Positions 46,501-58,539 of a stretch of DNA of 64,000 bases are shown here, piece by piece. Source of the stretch: Angiostrongylus vasorum. Lineage: Eukaryota > Nematoda > Chromadorea > Rhabditida > Metastrongylidae. Numbering within the stretch: the first letter of the stretch is position 1; the number at the start of each line of letters is the position of its first letter. A program made the position numbers and the translations under genes. The notes below the pieces were generated by a model that had not been told where the DNA came from, did not search any database, and saw nothing but the letters and a program-made list of their open reading frames with translations. Location of the stretch: positions 642,001 through 706,000 of the forward strand of contig JADANN010000422.1 of the NCBI GenBank assembly GCA_018806985.1, given 5' to 3'.

Positions 46501-49500
46501 CTGTTTACTTCCTTATAAAACCTCGCCTCCCAACGGTTTACCGCCTCATCATGGCTGGAAGGTGTTCCTGGGTGTCAGGCTGCGATGTTTAGTAGAGGGA
46601 TTCATCCCCCTGGCAGGGGGTACCAAGCTGAGAAGTAGTCCGGCGTTTCCACCAGGAATTCCGACCAAGAGTAAATCAACACCAGGATCCACTACCGTTC
46701 TGGTATCAAACTAGTCGCATGGCAGCAAGTCGGTCTTTCTCTCTAATCCACAATTGACGGCGATCGCCTGTGGTTGCGACAATCTGGTGCGGGCTTGAGC
46801 CAGGCTGACCTCGGGACTCTAAGGAATCACAATGGTTGAACCAACAAAACTCCGAAAAATTAACCAATGAGCAGGGCTATCGAGGTATCCAAGTATAAAT
46901 GCACTGTTTCAGATCTCGCCTTCATTTAATCTCAACTTTGGCACAAGAAATGAAGGACTATGTGCATGTCATGCGTTCGGACGACACTCATTCCTTCACT
47001 GGACTTGACACTTTGCGATTCCTAATGAACGACAATTATGTTCCGTAAGCTTGTTTGGGAGAATGTCCTGCGATATGAGATAGCTTGTATATGTTGAATG
47101 TGTCGTTAATTGTAGTTGTTGTAGGCCATCAACACGCACAGTATTTCACATTGACCTTGACTGTTTCTTCGTCTCAGTTGCCCTTAGAGATCGTCCTGAT
47201 TTAGTTGAGAAGCCAGTTGCAGTTACTCACAGCAAGGTTTCTGTTCAGCTATGATTTTTTTAACTTGACATTCTTAGTGGGATTCTCTTCTATTTGCGTC
47301 AAATTTGGTGAGGCTGTTGCTCACATGTCACTTACAGGGTGTCTCAAGAGGGTTTTCGGAGTTGGCTTCAGTGAATTACGCTGCTCGTAAATGTGGCCTT
47401 AAAAATGGTATGATAGTTCGTGATGCTATCAAGCTCTGTCCTAATCTTGTATGCATGCCATACCTTTTTGATGAATATCGTATTATAGCAAAAACCATAT
47501 ATACCGTAGTCGCCAGGTCAGTGGTGTAGCTTGTTTTTTTTCTTTTCTGTAGATTGAGGTAGCAAAAATGATTAAGTTGTGCTTGTTTTTAGGTATACCC
47601 TTGACATCAAAGCCGTTTCGTGTGACGAAATGTATATCGACTGCACAGATTTGTTTAACAATGTAAGTTTTTTTTGTTTGTGGTTCATTAGGGTTGTGTG
47701 TAGCACAGTGGTCGGAGGCCCCCTTCAATACACATGGGATTGATCCCGGCGCCACAGGCTCACCGAACCTTCCATCCCTCCGGGTTCGGCAAAATGGTAC
47801 CAGACTTGCCTGGGAGGATAGCTGCACTGGCTTGATACATCGGTAGGCCACCGCGAGTCATTGTAAAGGCCAGATATGCATTTATTGACCTCCAACGATA
47901 TTTAGTGAAGTCGAATGCATGGTGCATCCCTTAGGGATTGATCAACGCCGAGAGACTTATCCTTTTATTCTGTTTTATCCCTTTTCTCTTAGGACTTGTT
48001 AATTATTTGATCATTCATGTTGCTCGAATGACTTGCAGGCTTGGTTTGCAATCCCTCAACTTAATGGTTTTGTTTCGAGAGTTGCCCGTCTTTTCCTTAG
48101 TCACTTCACTTTACCATCATTATTTTATCGGAAAACCGCTCATGTCCCTTATTCAGCTAAGTTGTGACGTTTGTAAATAGGACAAGATGGTGCGGAAGTT
48201 TTTGCAACGCGAGCGTGAGAATTTGCTAACTTGATACATGTTGCGTGATTTGCGCCAAATCAAAGTGCTAGTTCTGTTTTTATGTGTTTAGCATACGCGT
48301 GTTTCTCTTGAACTAGACTTTTTGGTGGTCCTGAAGATAAGCGGGATGCCAAATTTCTGAGTGTGTGGAGGTGTGAGAAAGCTTTGGTCGTGTCTTTCTA
48401 ACAAAAAGAGTAGCTTCTTGTTATTCATGCATCATTTGTCGCGATAGTCTTTTCGCATGGTATTTTTATGGGAGAAATTACCGTAGGTCAAGGAAACATG
48501 TATTCAAGCTTTCGTTTTCTCTTCATGTTATTGTCAGTAGTTTCTATGCAGTGTGCTTAAGCTCCTCAAACTTCTTTAAACAGTTTAAAAATAGGATGGT
48601 CAATGGTAGATGGCTGATGAACTACCATTGGTGTTTAGGGCAAGTTCCACGTTATCGTTTTTTTTTCTTCAAGAGCGGATGTGGGGCTTGAAAATGCATA
48701 ATTTGTGGGTAGGAACGAACCCTTGCCTTAGTTTCTGTACTATGAATTCTTCAACGTCCTTCACACTTATGAAGCTTTCTTTCTTATTACCACAACAATG
48801 CTGAGATATTTGCAGAACTCCCGACCGCAGGTTGAACGCGCTATTACCCTTTCCGCGCTAACGCGTTCAGTACCACACCATGCGGGTCTAGGGATCCCAA
48901 ATCGGCAACGAACCCAGTTAAGCTGAGGCTGTAGTCGAAATCACAATGTTAACTTTTTTCTTGACGTTGACTTCTCAATCCCATTGACGGGTGATTGCTG
49001 ATGGCCTGATCGGTAGAACTATCTGAGAGACAGGCGAAACGAAGGACCCTCATGGTATGGTTGTGAACGCGTTAGCCCCCCGTAAAGGGTAGTAGCGCGT
49101 TCATTCTCCTCCGCAAATACCTGCGGTCCGGAGTTTTGCAAATATCTCAGCATTATTGTGGTTAAGTCACACATAGTAACTTGCTGTGAAAGATTGTAAT
49201 AGGCAGTAAATAAAAAGATAACATTGTTTCTTACATATAATTGTGCGATTGGGATAAGTCTGTTTTTCTTGACAGAACTATTAAGACTTACTGAAGGGCA
49301 TAGCAAATTTTATATCTATTTGCGATCTCAAATGCGTTCAATGATATTTCTAGGATCGGTAACAGAGAGAACTGAGGAATGGGAAGGAGGTGGTGTCTAA
49401 ACTTCCTTACATTTTAATTCGTATTTAAATATAATTTGTAAGTAGGTAGCGGTGAAGAATAACTGTTGATAACGTTGGTGCTCCGTATTTTCAGATTAAA

Positions 49501-52500
49501 AAAATAGGTCCATTTCTGGTGCGATTTGAGGAAACCGGTGCCGGAAATTTGACATTTTCTCGGTTTCATATAGTCTCCTTCCCTAAGATAATAAGTTTTT
49601 CAGTGTCCATCTACCAAATGTGCGTTACCATTCTCCTGTTTTCACTCAGGACGATCTCATCATACCACCATAGCTTTAAAACAAGTCGAAGATCGGCAAA
49701 GAACTTTGGAAAACTTGCCGCCCCTATGCGAGTTCTGAGGTAGTCTCGTGGATAGGTCGTCGTAGGAAGTTGAAGCTGCATTAGTCTAAGCAGTCAATTC
49801 ACATCTGACTCGGAGAGGACTCTTGCCACGGTGAAAGTGGTAGTACTGTGGTCAGCGGGATCAGAGAGTTATTTAACAGTAGGCTTTGGGTTTGCCCGCT
49901 TTCTGGGTATCTGCTACACTGCACTTCGTTAACTATGTCCAGCGATTCTTTCTCACTGTGGTGAAACAGTATGATTTCGGTGGGGAGTATCAGAAGACAG
50001 CGTTAATAGGTGTAGAAAGTTTAGCAATGTCATGTAGTACTAACAAATCGCGTTTTATATTCATTTATTAGGTGCGGATCAGCGATCCCCAAGCTTTCGC
50101 CGAGCATCTGCGTGCAGAGATAAGACAGGAAACCGGATGTCCTGCTTCTGTTGGAATAGGTGTGTTAACTTTATGTTCACGTTTTTAATAGCCCTTGTTA
50201 CACGTAACGTGAAGATTACCCAGCAGTGTTTATATTGGATTGGACTCTGTATTATCCGCTATAGGAAAAAAACGTGTTGATTGCTCGGCTGGCAACCCGT
50301 CACGCAAAACCGGACGGAGTACGTTTCGTGCCTCCGAGTCAAACCGAATTTTTCATCGCTAATGAAAAGGTATAATCGAGTTACTTGCTGGATGGAAAAC
50401 ACCTTCTTTTTTACTTTTATAAGACATGCTTCCTAATCCACTGTAATGTAGGTGAAAAACCTCCCCGGAATGGGATACCAGACCTATTCGAAAATCGTCA
50501 GCATTTTCGGTGTGTTTCATTTTCGCTTTTTTGTTTTAACTGATGAATGGCGACATAGTGCTTTTGAATCTTGCATGCGGAAAGTATTTAACTTAGCTTT
50601 TAGTCTTTAAAACAAACGTGTGATAGCTCATAGTTAACGTTCAACTAAAGTTAAACTCAAATCCTGTGTATTGTTGCTAACAAGATCGTTTGCCTATCAT
50701 ATCACAAAAAAATCATGTCTTTTTAGGGACGCAAATCGTCCTTTTTGCCTTTCTCCTCCTTTTTGCATGTAGGTTATATTTCGAGTAGAGAATCGCTTGA
50801 GCAAATGGTATTTCATGCAGTAGAACCTGTTTATGCTCATAGATACGTCCTTGGTGCTATAACTGCCCATTTATGTTAAACTCTTAGTCTTCACTGTTTT
50901 ACAAGAGACTAAGTATACTGTACCCAAACTTATGCAATCGCCATCTCTACCGTTAGGGCAAATTATGCAACCTTGCGTTGTTCATAGACGATCATATAGG
51001 CGGTTACGAATAGTTGGCACCTTGGGGTGTTAGGTTATATTTCAATCACTGTTACAGATTTCTTTTAACCGGCCATTTTTAAGCAACGGTTTGTAGATAT
51101 GCTTATTTCGTTAGAAGTGAAGGGCGGGGGTGAACGGGACCTTATTTCCAGCAGTCGGTATGTACCCTTAAGGAGTGCAAATTCCATTATAATAAGCCTA
51201 TGAAATTTTCTGGTTTTAAGTGTTTTAATAATAGAAAAATTGTCGGCAGTTGTCAAAGAAACCAGTAGTATGGCGAGCGTATCATTTGAATGCCTTCCAG
51301 GTAATGTTGAGAAATGTCGTGATCTTCAGATGCTCAGTCGAAGCGAATTAGAACGGGTGCTTGGAAAAAAAGTTGCTGATCAAGTATGTAATACTAAGGA
51401 GAATTTTATGAGTCAGTACAGAACACAAACGGTGTGATTGAAATGTTTGCCAACTAAAGTGGATTCTCTTTCCAGATCTACAAAATGTGCCGTGGAGAAG
51501 TCGATGAAAAGGATTTTGTTTCCAGTAATATACGCAAAAGCATATCTTGTGATATCAATTACGGTATTCGCTTCACAAAGGTATTCGCCTTCTTTAATTT
51601 CTTATTTGACCCACTTTGTTTACTTGTTAAACGGTGTATTAGGGCTGTTCATGACTTCATTTTTCTATAGATTAATTGTAAAGTACAAGATTTTTTGCCT
51701 TAAAATGGTGAAATGAGTATATTAACAAATTTCAAGCTGATTAGGCAAGTGTGGTGGATAACTCATGAAGGAGTTTTCTTCCACTTTAGCACTATAGTAG
51801 CTGAGAGTCAGCCAAGTATTTCTAGAACCAGAACTTCCAAGAAACAACTTCTCATAACAACTACTTCACATGTATGGAAATCTCTGTAGTATTAAACTAT
51901 GTCTAGTACTTCTGCTCCTCATTCAGAAAACACTGCGTTAACACTTACATTTTGGGTGTCGAAACCCACTAAAGGACGCAAAGTGTTCATCTGGCTTATC
52001 AAAGGTTTTAATCAATTTTTCAAGTACTGTACTGCAAGAACTAGCAGCTACCAAATTTCTTCTGGTTGGAATGACTGATACATTAGAATGACTAAGAAAA
52101 TATTGGGGTCTCATTTTTGGTCTACGATAGACGAACACAAGAAATATGACGAACTTACACTGTTAGTGATTTATGATGACTTACGGTTCTCAACATGCTC
52201 TTTTTGGGTGGGGGATGTGGTAGAGTTCATCCTAAAGCGTGTCGCCTAGCTATTGCTCAGTCCAACCGCTTAATATTCTGCCAGCTTTCTCGGTTCTGTT
52301 TCTTCCTACACTGTGCACATGGATTGTGGTGAAGAATTATCTAATACATGTACTCCCGCTAATCACGAAATTACTAGAGAAACTAGCTCATTGTCGCTTT
52401 CGCGCCGTTGGAGCTAGGTTGTGGAGGCCTGCTTAATGTCTTAAAGGGCAGGAAGAGCGTCACAGTTCTGGCGTTGGGTTCTACATTTCTATTTCTTATG

Positions 52501-55500
52501 GCGATAAAGCAATCGTGGGTAGCTGATAGAGTTTTACGACGGCTTAGGTTTGCCTAAGCATTTAAGATGGGAATGTCAGCCTTTCTCTGATTGGTAGGTC
52601 TTCCTGGAGTGACACAAGCTAGCACGACATCCCAGTTCGTTACAAAGGAATATCCGTCCACGAGAAGGTAGGTAACCTTAGATGTAGAAAGTGGGATTTC
52701 GGACTGTGGGGTACGGAGGAGCTACCTGTCTTTATATACAAGTATTTTGTTTTGAATTAAAACTTGACATATCTTTGGAAAACTTGTCTGCGCACTGGGT
52801 TATGGCGTAATATTCTTATCAAGATTAATGTACGAGTCGCTACGTAAAGAAATTATGAGCATGGGAGCTCTAGGAAAGTTCTGACCAACAACTTTCTTCC
52901 AAACGCTTTATACACGAAAGTGTTGACGATTTGCGCCGATGAACTGTGCACAGTTAATTTGAATAGTTTGAACCTGATTCCTTAGTGGTCATATTAACAT
53001 TGCGATCCAACACACGTGGCAGCCTATAGGCACTATCGGTTGCGTTGACGTAGATCTTTTTAGGAAATCTAATCTTCTATTGCATTTGCAATATTGCTCA
53101 TCTAGTATCTGAATCCATACTTTTCCTTGTGAAGAACATGCTTATTTTACGACATTCTTTATTGAATGCATGCTACTACCACTGTAATTTTCTTTTTTCA
53201 GAAAAGCGAAGTATGTCACTTTCTCCATGTCATTGCTCAGGAGCTTGAAAAAAAGCTCAAGCAAGCGAAAATGGTCACCAGTTCTGTCAGTTTAAAACTT
53301 ATGGTAAGAAAAAAACCCAGCCCTTTTTGCTGAACAGTGATTTGCAGTTTAGTAAGATAAGACTAGAAAGTACTTTTGAAATCGGGCGGCGCTATTGCGC
53401 AATGGTTAGTGGTGCCCTGCAGAATATATTGGGTAGATTCATATCTCCGCATAGTGAACGGCATCACTACCATTACAGTACCCGCCCTCTGGTAGTGAAT
53501 TACATTGACTAAAATCGAAATTTGTACTTGTCCTCACACGATGGCTGATTCAAGGGATAAAGTGTCCGTTTTCCTTCACTCGAATTGACATAATCCGTTT
53601 ACGTCCCGAAAAGGAAGGAAGATTTCGTCGTTGGTTAATTCCTTAGAAAAGCGCCGTGATTTGACTACATTAAGCACATAGAGAGTTGTACTGCTGGTGT
53701 ATCAAGTCAGCATTTTTGTGCTTGCGGGCTTGTCTAGTACAGTTTGTCGATCTCGGAGTGACGAGTGATTTGGTTTGCCTTAGGCGCCGATTTAAACCCA
53801 CCTTCAGATGCATCCCAGGATACTTCTAACCTTTACGCTATAGAAGGTTTACCTTCCATGTGGATCTGTACAGATTTAGTTCGTATATGCATATATGGAG
53901 ATTAGAGCCTTTGCTCAGATTCCCTGAAATGGCATGTTTAAGTGAACGGGAAGTACATGGGTAGTGGCGTGGAGTTGGCGCGAAGAAATATGTTCTTCAT
54001 ATACTCTGGAAAGGGTGGTAACCTCATTGTATGTACTTTCCCATGTGGCAGATCTTGCTCAGTCATTTGTACGTATTTGCCGTCAGAAACGGCAGAAATA
54101 GAGGCTCTCATTCCTCTAACTTCTGTACATACATGCACGTTAGCATCGGAATTTTCAATTGAGGGCCTTCGGAAGACAAAGCTTCAAAATCCATGATCTA
54201 AAATCATAAACTGCAACAAATTAATAGTCATTTTTTGAATTCTTTGAGCTGCTTCTTGAGTGAGAACATTGTCGACAACACCGACGAGAAACGTGACCGG
54301 ATTTCAAAATGCAATACCTGAAATCACCTGTATAAAAAACAGCGAGTGATCACTTTTTCGAAGAAAATCCCAAGTAATGTTCCAAGACCGTTACGAATGA
54401 GTAGCGGGCAACCACCACTTAAGTGCAATTATGGAAAGATATGTGAAGAAAGTGCGAGGGGCGCGTGTGGTGCAGTGGTTAGAGGCGCCCTGCAATACAC
54501 ATGGGTTCAGTCCCTTGCCGTACCAGACTTCTGGGGAAATAGCAGCACTGACTCGATACATCGGTAGGCCACAGCGAGTGAAGGCCAGATATCCATTGAA
54601 ACACCTCCAATAATGCTTAGTGGAGTCGAATGCATGGCGCATACATCAGGGATTGATCAACGACGAGAGCTTTTGTCCTTTTAACCTGGTTCAAAATATT
54701 GAAAGCCCTAGTTGTTGTGCTGTTAACCATATATTGATATTTTACCTTTTTTGTTGAAGTCCACATTTTTGGTAGAGAAAGCATGAGTCTTTTATCTGCT
54801 CCCAAGCATTGTTTCCCATCCATTTCTTTCCGTTGTTCCATGAATATTTGCTGAACTTACAGATACGTAGCCCAGATGCACCAATAGAAACGGAAAAGTA
54901 TCTCGGACATGGAAAATGCGATGTATTAAGCAAATCGACTTCTTTGGATCATCCAACTGGGTGTTCTCAGGTTGCTTAGTTATGGGTCGTAAATGGTCGA
55001 TCACCGCTTTCGAAATTACATTTGTATAATATGATGAAAGGAGTGTAATTCACAAGCTTATTAAGTACTACGTAATTCAAATTCAAAACCATCCTGTTTA
55101 ATCTAACAACCTAGTAGAATCAACTGCTGTCATGGCAAAATATTGTTTGGTTTTAGATCATTACTACTATTGTCCTGAAGCTATTTGCAAATATGGCCCC
55201 TGTTATTTCAGATATTCGAGGTGTCAGTTGAATTTCGTTTCATTTGTCCTAATCGTATAAGGTGCTTTGTCCACTTATTTTACGTTACAGATTGGAGTAC
55301 AGTGTGGGCGGTTAGCATTGATGAAAGATGTGGGGTACTCTGTTAAATCCGAAGCGATCAGTAGAATGTTTCGCGTTCGGGAGAAAAAAAGAAAGGTGGG
55401 TAAGACGACAAACGGTGGGTAAGGCGACAGTCTTGGTGGTAGCTTTCAAAAGATGATCCTTTTAACTTCATGATTTCTAGATGTGATTTTTTCTTGTTAT

Positions 55501-56149
55501 TTAGATGACAAAAAGGTGGCACCAACTCCACAAACACGAGAGGTATTTTTTCCACTTGTTGTTAACTTCGGATTTTACAGAATAGTGATCTTCTATCTTT
55601 CTAATATCTAAAGATTTATCATCAGGAACTACCAAAGGCGTTCAGCACGCAACCACCTTCCTTTTTTGGAGAGCGTAATATGGCGAAAGTAAAGGAGGAA
55701 CTGATTAAATATTTGAACAATGGTAGATTTCTCCATGTTATCAGAAGTGTTTTAGGAGTTAATTCACAAACTTTTCCTTGTTTGACGGTTGTATTCACGA
55801 AAATCAAAGTTATCCTTATAGAGCCACAAGAGGACACAGTGGGTATTGTAACTGATTTCCTCTTCCATTTATTACGCGATGGGTGTCTTTCTACGTTAAT
55901 CTCTATATGCCTTACGCTTCATAGAGAACTCTACTCTTTTGATAAGGTTCGTGTTAAGAAATGTTGCATGCTTTAAGTTCTTTAGAGCCTACATTATTTT
56001 GCTGTTTTTCAATTTTCCAGGAGAACATCACAGATTCCGGATGGCTGTTTACTATGAATTTCATCTTTGATTCACTTGACGAAAGATGTCGTAAGATGTA
56101 CGGAGCTGTTATGATACGTCCTGCCATCCATAGGTGTTTGGAACGTTAA
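40506..56149 (+). CDS. REV1: DNA repair polymerase REV1 (deoxycytidyl transferase)
   Basis: Y-family translesion polymerase that inserts dCMP opposite lesions and recruits Pol zeta. Exons: 40506-40559, 41273-41674, 41763-41883, 42604-42719, 42775-42830, 42886-42989, 44120-44186, 46913-47044, 47125-47236, 47338-47516, 47593-47662, 50072-50161, 50265-50369, 50452-50509, 51301-51383, 51476-51580, 53202-53303, 54863-54970, 55157-55222, 55291-55399, 55505-55542, 55626-55722, 55822-55946, 56021-56149. All phases agree (2628 nt, about 875 residues, shorter than human). Domains: acidic N-terminus; BRCT (GISIFVNGYTD, LVKPEWIIDC); NFLEEYYARSRLHLIST lead-in; palm HIDLDCFFVSVALRDRPDL with metal-binding Asp residues; SCDEMYIDCTDL with catalytic Asp-Glu; SVGIG and RLATRHAKPDG; HhH NLPGMGYQT; PAD through IRSPDAPIETEKYLGHG; C-terminal domain 55626-56149. 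The large fingers insertion of vertebrate REV1 is absent. I see no clear ubiquitin-binding motif. Confidence 0.95.
40707..41100 (+). repeat. Family A SINE with target-site duplication
   Basis: The perfect 17-bp repeat TTTTACGGTAGAGCTGA lies at 40707-40723 and 41084-41100. Between them are 75 bp of unrelated sequence and then a family A SINE from about 40801. It lies in REV1 intron 1 and interrupts a Penelope-like 3' end. Confidence 0.88.
41087..41150 (-). mobile_element. Penelope-like 3' end fragment
   Basis: On the minus strand: GCTCCGAAGAAGGCGAAATA, CGCCGAAATGTCAGCTC. The sequence continues across the SINE target-site duplication. Confidence 0.6.
41925..42130 (+). repeat. Family C SINE, 5' truncated, REV1 intron 3
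   Basis: GAATGGTGTGGTGGTGAACA, then CGTTAGCCCC, ATCTCAGCGTCATCGTGGTT, and the ACCATGCCATGAAATAAGAA tail. Confidence 0.75.
42170..42555 (-). repeat. Family B repeat in REV1 intron 3
   Basis: AACGGTTTACCGCCTCATCG to ATAAGGCCATCCCATTAAT. Contains a local GGAGGGGAGGGGAGGGGGG purine run at about 42234-42252. Confidence 0.85.
43094..43398 (+). repeat. Family A SINE with target-site duplication
   Basis: Element at 43104-43388, flanked by CCTTTTATCA at 43094-43103 and 43389-43398. Head GACTGTAGCGCAGTG. It lies in REV1 intron 6. Confidence 0.85.
44265..44650 (+). repeat. Family B repeat in REV1 intron 7
   Basis: GTTGGATACCTAGATGGCCC to CGACGAGGCTGTAAACCATT. About 80 bp after exon 7. Confidence 0.8.
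44930..45930 (-). pseudogene. RTE-clade LINE, degenerate
   Basis: The minus-strand translation shows an upstream block PNRTVTASRMVMDKIDHDIY at about 45790-45850 (the region N-terminal to the RT) and, at 44935-45170, a decayed C-terminal block comparable to the one at 58600-58850. The RT catalytic core between them is deleted or unrecognisable. It lies antisense in REV1 intron 7. Confidence 0.7.
46025..46375 (-). repeat. Family B repeat in REV1 intron 7
   Basis: Well preserved: AACGGTTTACCGCCTCATCG, CTCCCGAGCTGAGAAGGAGT, TGACCAGGCTGTCCTC. Confidence 0.85.
46525..46905 (-). repeat. Family B repeat abutting REV1 exon 8
   Basis: AACGGTTTACCGCCTCATCA to CGAGGTATCCAAGTATAAAT. The repeat ends about 10 bp before the CTGTTTCAG acceptor of exon 8. 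Confidence 0.85.
47691..47975 (+). repeat. Family A SINE in REV1 intron 11
   Basis: Starts 28 bp after the donor of exon 11: TGTGTAGCACAGTGGTCGGA, GGGATTGATCCC, TTCGGCAAAATGGTACCAGA, tail GGGATTGATCAACGCCGAGA. Confidence 0.85.
48785..48945 (-). repeat. Family C SINE, minus copy of head-to-head pair
   Basis: On the minus strand: CAGCCTCAGCTTAACTGGGT, CGCATGGTGTGGTACTGAAC, then CTCAGCATTGTTGTGG. The middle is internally deleted. Confidence 0.75.
48965..49215 (+). repeat. Family C SINE, plus copy of head-to-head pair
   Basis: CCATTGACGGGTGATTGCTG, CTGAGAGACAGGCGAAACGA, GGTATGGTTGTGAACGCGTT, CTCAGCATTATTGTGG. It lies in REV1 intron 11. Confidence 0.75.
51600..53195. other. REV1 intron 16, no known repeat
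   Basis: About 1.6 kb. I recognise none of families A, B or C, no RTE block, and no extra exon. ORFs here are short. Confidence 0.5.
53380..53450 (+). repeat. tRNA-like SINE head, REV1 intron 17
   Basis: GCGCTATTGCGCAATGGTTA (A-box-like) followed about 40 bp later by GTAGATTCATATCTCC, a decayed B box. It is unlike a functional tRNA because the arms do not pair, and it is distinct from A and C. Confidence 0.5.
54459..54690 (+). repeat. Family A SINE in REV1 intron 17
   Basis: GCGTGTGGTGCAGTGGTTAG, GGGTTCAGTCCC, then a deletion of the GGTCGGCAAATTGG block and a normal tail GGGATTGATCAACGACGAGA. Confidence 0.8.
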
Positions 56150-56160
56150 CTGCTTAAAAC

Positions 56161-56533
56161 ATGATTCCAAATATTCGCTTGAAAAGCTTCTGTAGGAAAG
56201 TCGCAGGAAATGTGATGACATGCGGTCGGAGGAGTATCGTGTTCTGCAGCCACTGCAAAGATACCACCAATGCCTCGATGAAGGTTAATAAATTGCTTAG
56301 TCGTCGCTTTGCACCATCATTGTTTGGTTGGGAGATGTATCTTGACCCTGATACATCTCTGCAACATTTTTTAGTTGTGGTCATGAGATGACTAAAGAAC
56401 TGACCAGGTTCATGCCTTTATACTCATTTTTGCGTAAAAACATAAATCTTCTTTTTGTGTACAGTAGACAATCACTATCTGCAAAACGTAATGTTTTCTA
56501 TTCTACAGAGGGCCAAACAATGTGCTGTGGGTA
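56161..56533 (+). CDS. Exon-like ORFs immediately after REV1
   Basis: ATG at 56161 opens a frame to GAAG|GTTAAT near 56284 (it contains a Cys-x-x-Cys, VFCSHCKDT). Alternatively, the acceptor CTTCTGTAG at 56188-56196 opens the frame SRRKCDDMRSEEYRVLQ in the same span, which looks more coding-like. Further small candidates follow at about 56372-56410 (HEMTKELTR) and 56512-56533 (AKQCAV). Their phases do not all join, so I cannot build a gene. The short distance to the REV1 stop would suit a downstream operon gene or an alternative REV1 3' end. Confidence 0.3.
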
Positions 56534-56819
56534 AAGATAGACTGATTGCCTTTTTAAGTCAGTTGATTTTGATGGTTGGTTAATGAGCCAAGAACACACC
56601 AGCCCATCCTGTACGGTCGGGTGAGAGGGTCATCGCATCTTGGAGTACATTACGCGGTTCTTTTTGTCAATCTTTCGTTTTTTTCTTATTATATGACCAG
56701 TCCTCTCTTGCCATCGAATTGTAGTCCTCTGCGTCTCAAAGTTGGATCGGCACCCTCCGATCCACAAAGGCTTACAACTGCCTATGGTGAGGACCTGACA
56801 AACCAGCTGGTATTACTAC

Positions 56820-57110
56820 GGTAGACAGACTGCTTCAGGATGAATTGTCATCATGAAGAGAAGAAATTTTGCTTGGCAATCGGCCATGAGTCGTGATCAA
56901 GTCGTTCCAGCATAGCAAGAAACGTCCTCTGTAAGAGTGTAAATGTGTGTGATGCTCGTTCATTCTTGCGGTGACCCATTCTCTGAATTCGACTTGATGC
57001 GATGACTACAGAGGCCCTTATTCCATAAAGAAACAACTGGTTTGAATTATCTCGGTTCTGAAGAAGGACGTATTATCGAAAGTCGCTTTCATAAAAATTT
57101 GGAACAACGT
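56820..57110 (+). mobile_element. Penelope-like 3' region, degenerate
   Basis: GTTCTGAAGAAGGACGTATT then ATCGAAAGTCGCTTTC and GGAACAACG near 57055-57110 follow the layout of the other Penelope termini. The upstream part is too diverged to translate. Confidence 0.4.
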
Positions 57111-57644
57111 TATATAAGCGTTATGTGTCATTAATAAAGTAAGACATTGATTATTGGCGAAGTTCAGCGAAGTCGGTGTCAAAAATTCATGATGTAGTCA
57201 GCTCCACCAGCATTCGATAAGATTAATGAAAAATACAAAGTTCTTAGCTCACATCGGAACATGGATAAATACGAGGACATTTGTAGTTGACTAATCTGAG
57301 CCGATCGGCAACGCTGAGATTGCAGAATAGGCGAGTCTGTATCATATAAATAGATAGATTCGTATGAATGGATCATTTCTTGTTATGTGGTCCTCGACGG
57401 GTAGAGCGAATAATAGTGGAGTCGCTATCGTCATCGTCAGAAATCGCTGTCGTTCTGTTAGAATACAAGTCGAAATGCAGCAAACACCCACGATTACTTA
57501 AAGGCTAACATTGCTTACGATGACGGTTTAGGGAAGCTTTGACATGACTGTCTCCTGTGTTTAAGTAACATCTTGCTAGACCAGCATTCAATATGGCAAT
57601 GAAAAAAGAGTTGCAAAATTTCTCAACCGTAGTCGATGATTCCC

Positions 57645-58030
57645 CTCACAACGGTTTACGGCTTCATCGTGGCTGGGACGTGTTCGTGGGTGTACGGCTG
57701 CGATGTAGAGCGGAGAGGGAATCGGTCTCCCAAACTGAGAAGGAATCCGGCGTTTCCTGCGGGAAGCTCAGCTAAGAGTAAACCAAAACCAGGATCCATC
57801 ACCGTCCTGGTATCAAGCTAGTCATATGATGGCAATTCTCTGATCCACAAGGACTGCAACTGCCTGTGGTAGTGACGACCTGGGGAAGACTTTAGCCAAG
57901 CTGACGCCAGAACTCTAGGGAGTACACAATGGCTAAAGCAGCTAAACACCGAAACGTGGAAGTTATGCTGGTGCCCGTACAACTAGTGAGGACGGGCCGT
58001 CCGAGTATCCACATATACTAATCGGTGATT
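57645..58030 (-). repeat. Family B repeat
   Basis: AACGGTTTACGGCTTCATCG through ACGGGCCGTCCGAGTATCCA. Confidence 0.85.
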
Positions 58031-58539
58031 CCACATATGAAACATACGTTGTAAATGAAGAATGCAAGATAATGGAACGAATGGGAGACGTGCTGAGTTC
58101 CGAAGAGCTTCCTAAGAGCTAAGGTCATTTAAGTCAGCGTTTACGTAAGTAATCCATAAGTATGATTCCATGAGTACTTTGACAAGTTAGGTATCTTTTT
58201 TCCCAACAAGTTCGACAAGTTAACATCATTACATAAAATCCAAAAATTCCACCACAATTTATGGGTTAACCAGAAGACTTTTTACCTTGAATGGTCAGTT
58301 TTCGTTCAGATAAAAGCAAATTTCTTGAAAAGAACCTTGGCGTTCTCTCTAGAAAAAAAATATGCAATAGCAGGAAAAATAGAAGTGGCAAGAGTGGTGA
58401 CACTTGAGAACCCTGAGTATTGATCAGTCTCTTAGTTTAGAGCATTTAAGAAGAACGCTGTCCCATCCTGTCGAAAATTAGACATAGTGATTCTAATGCT
58501 TAGAACGAAAAGACGAGCATAAAGATACCATTATTATGT

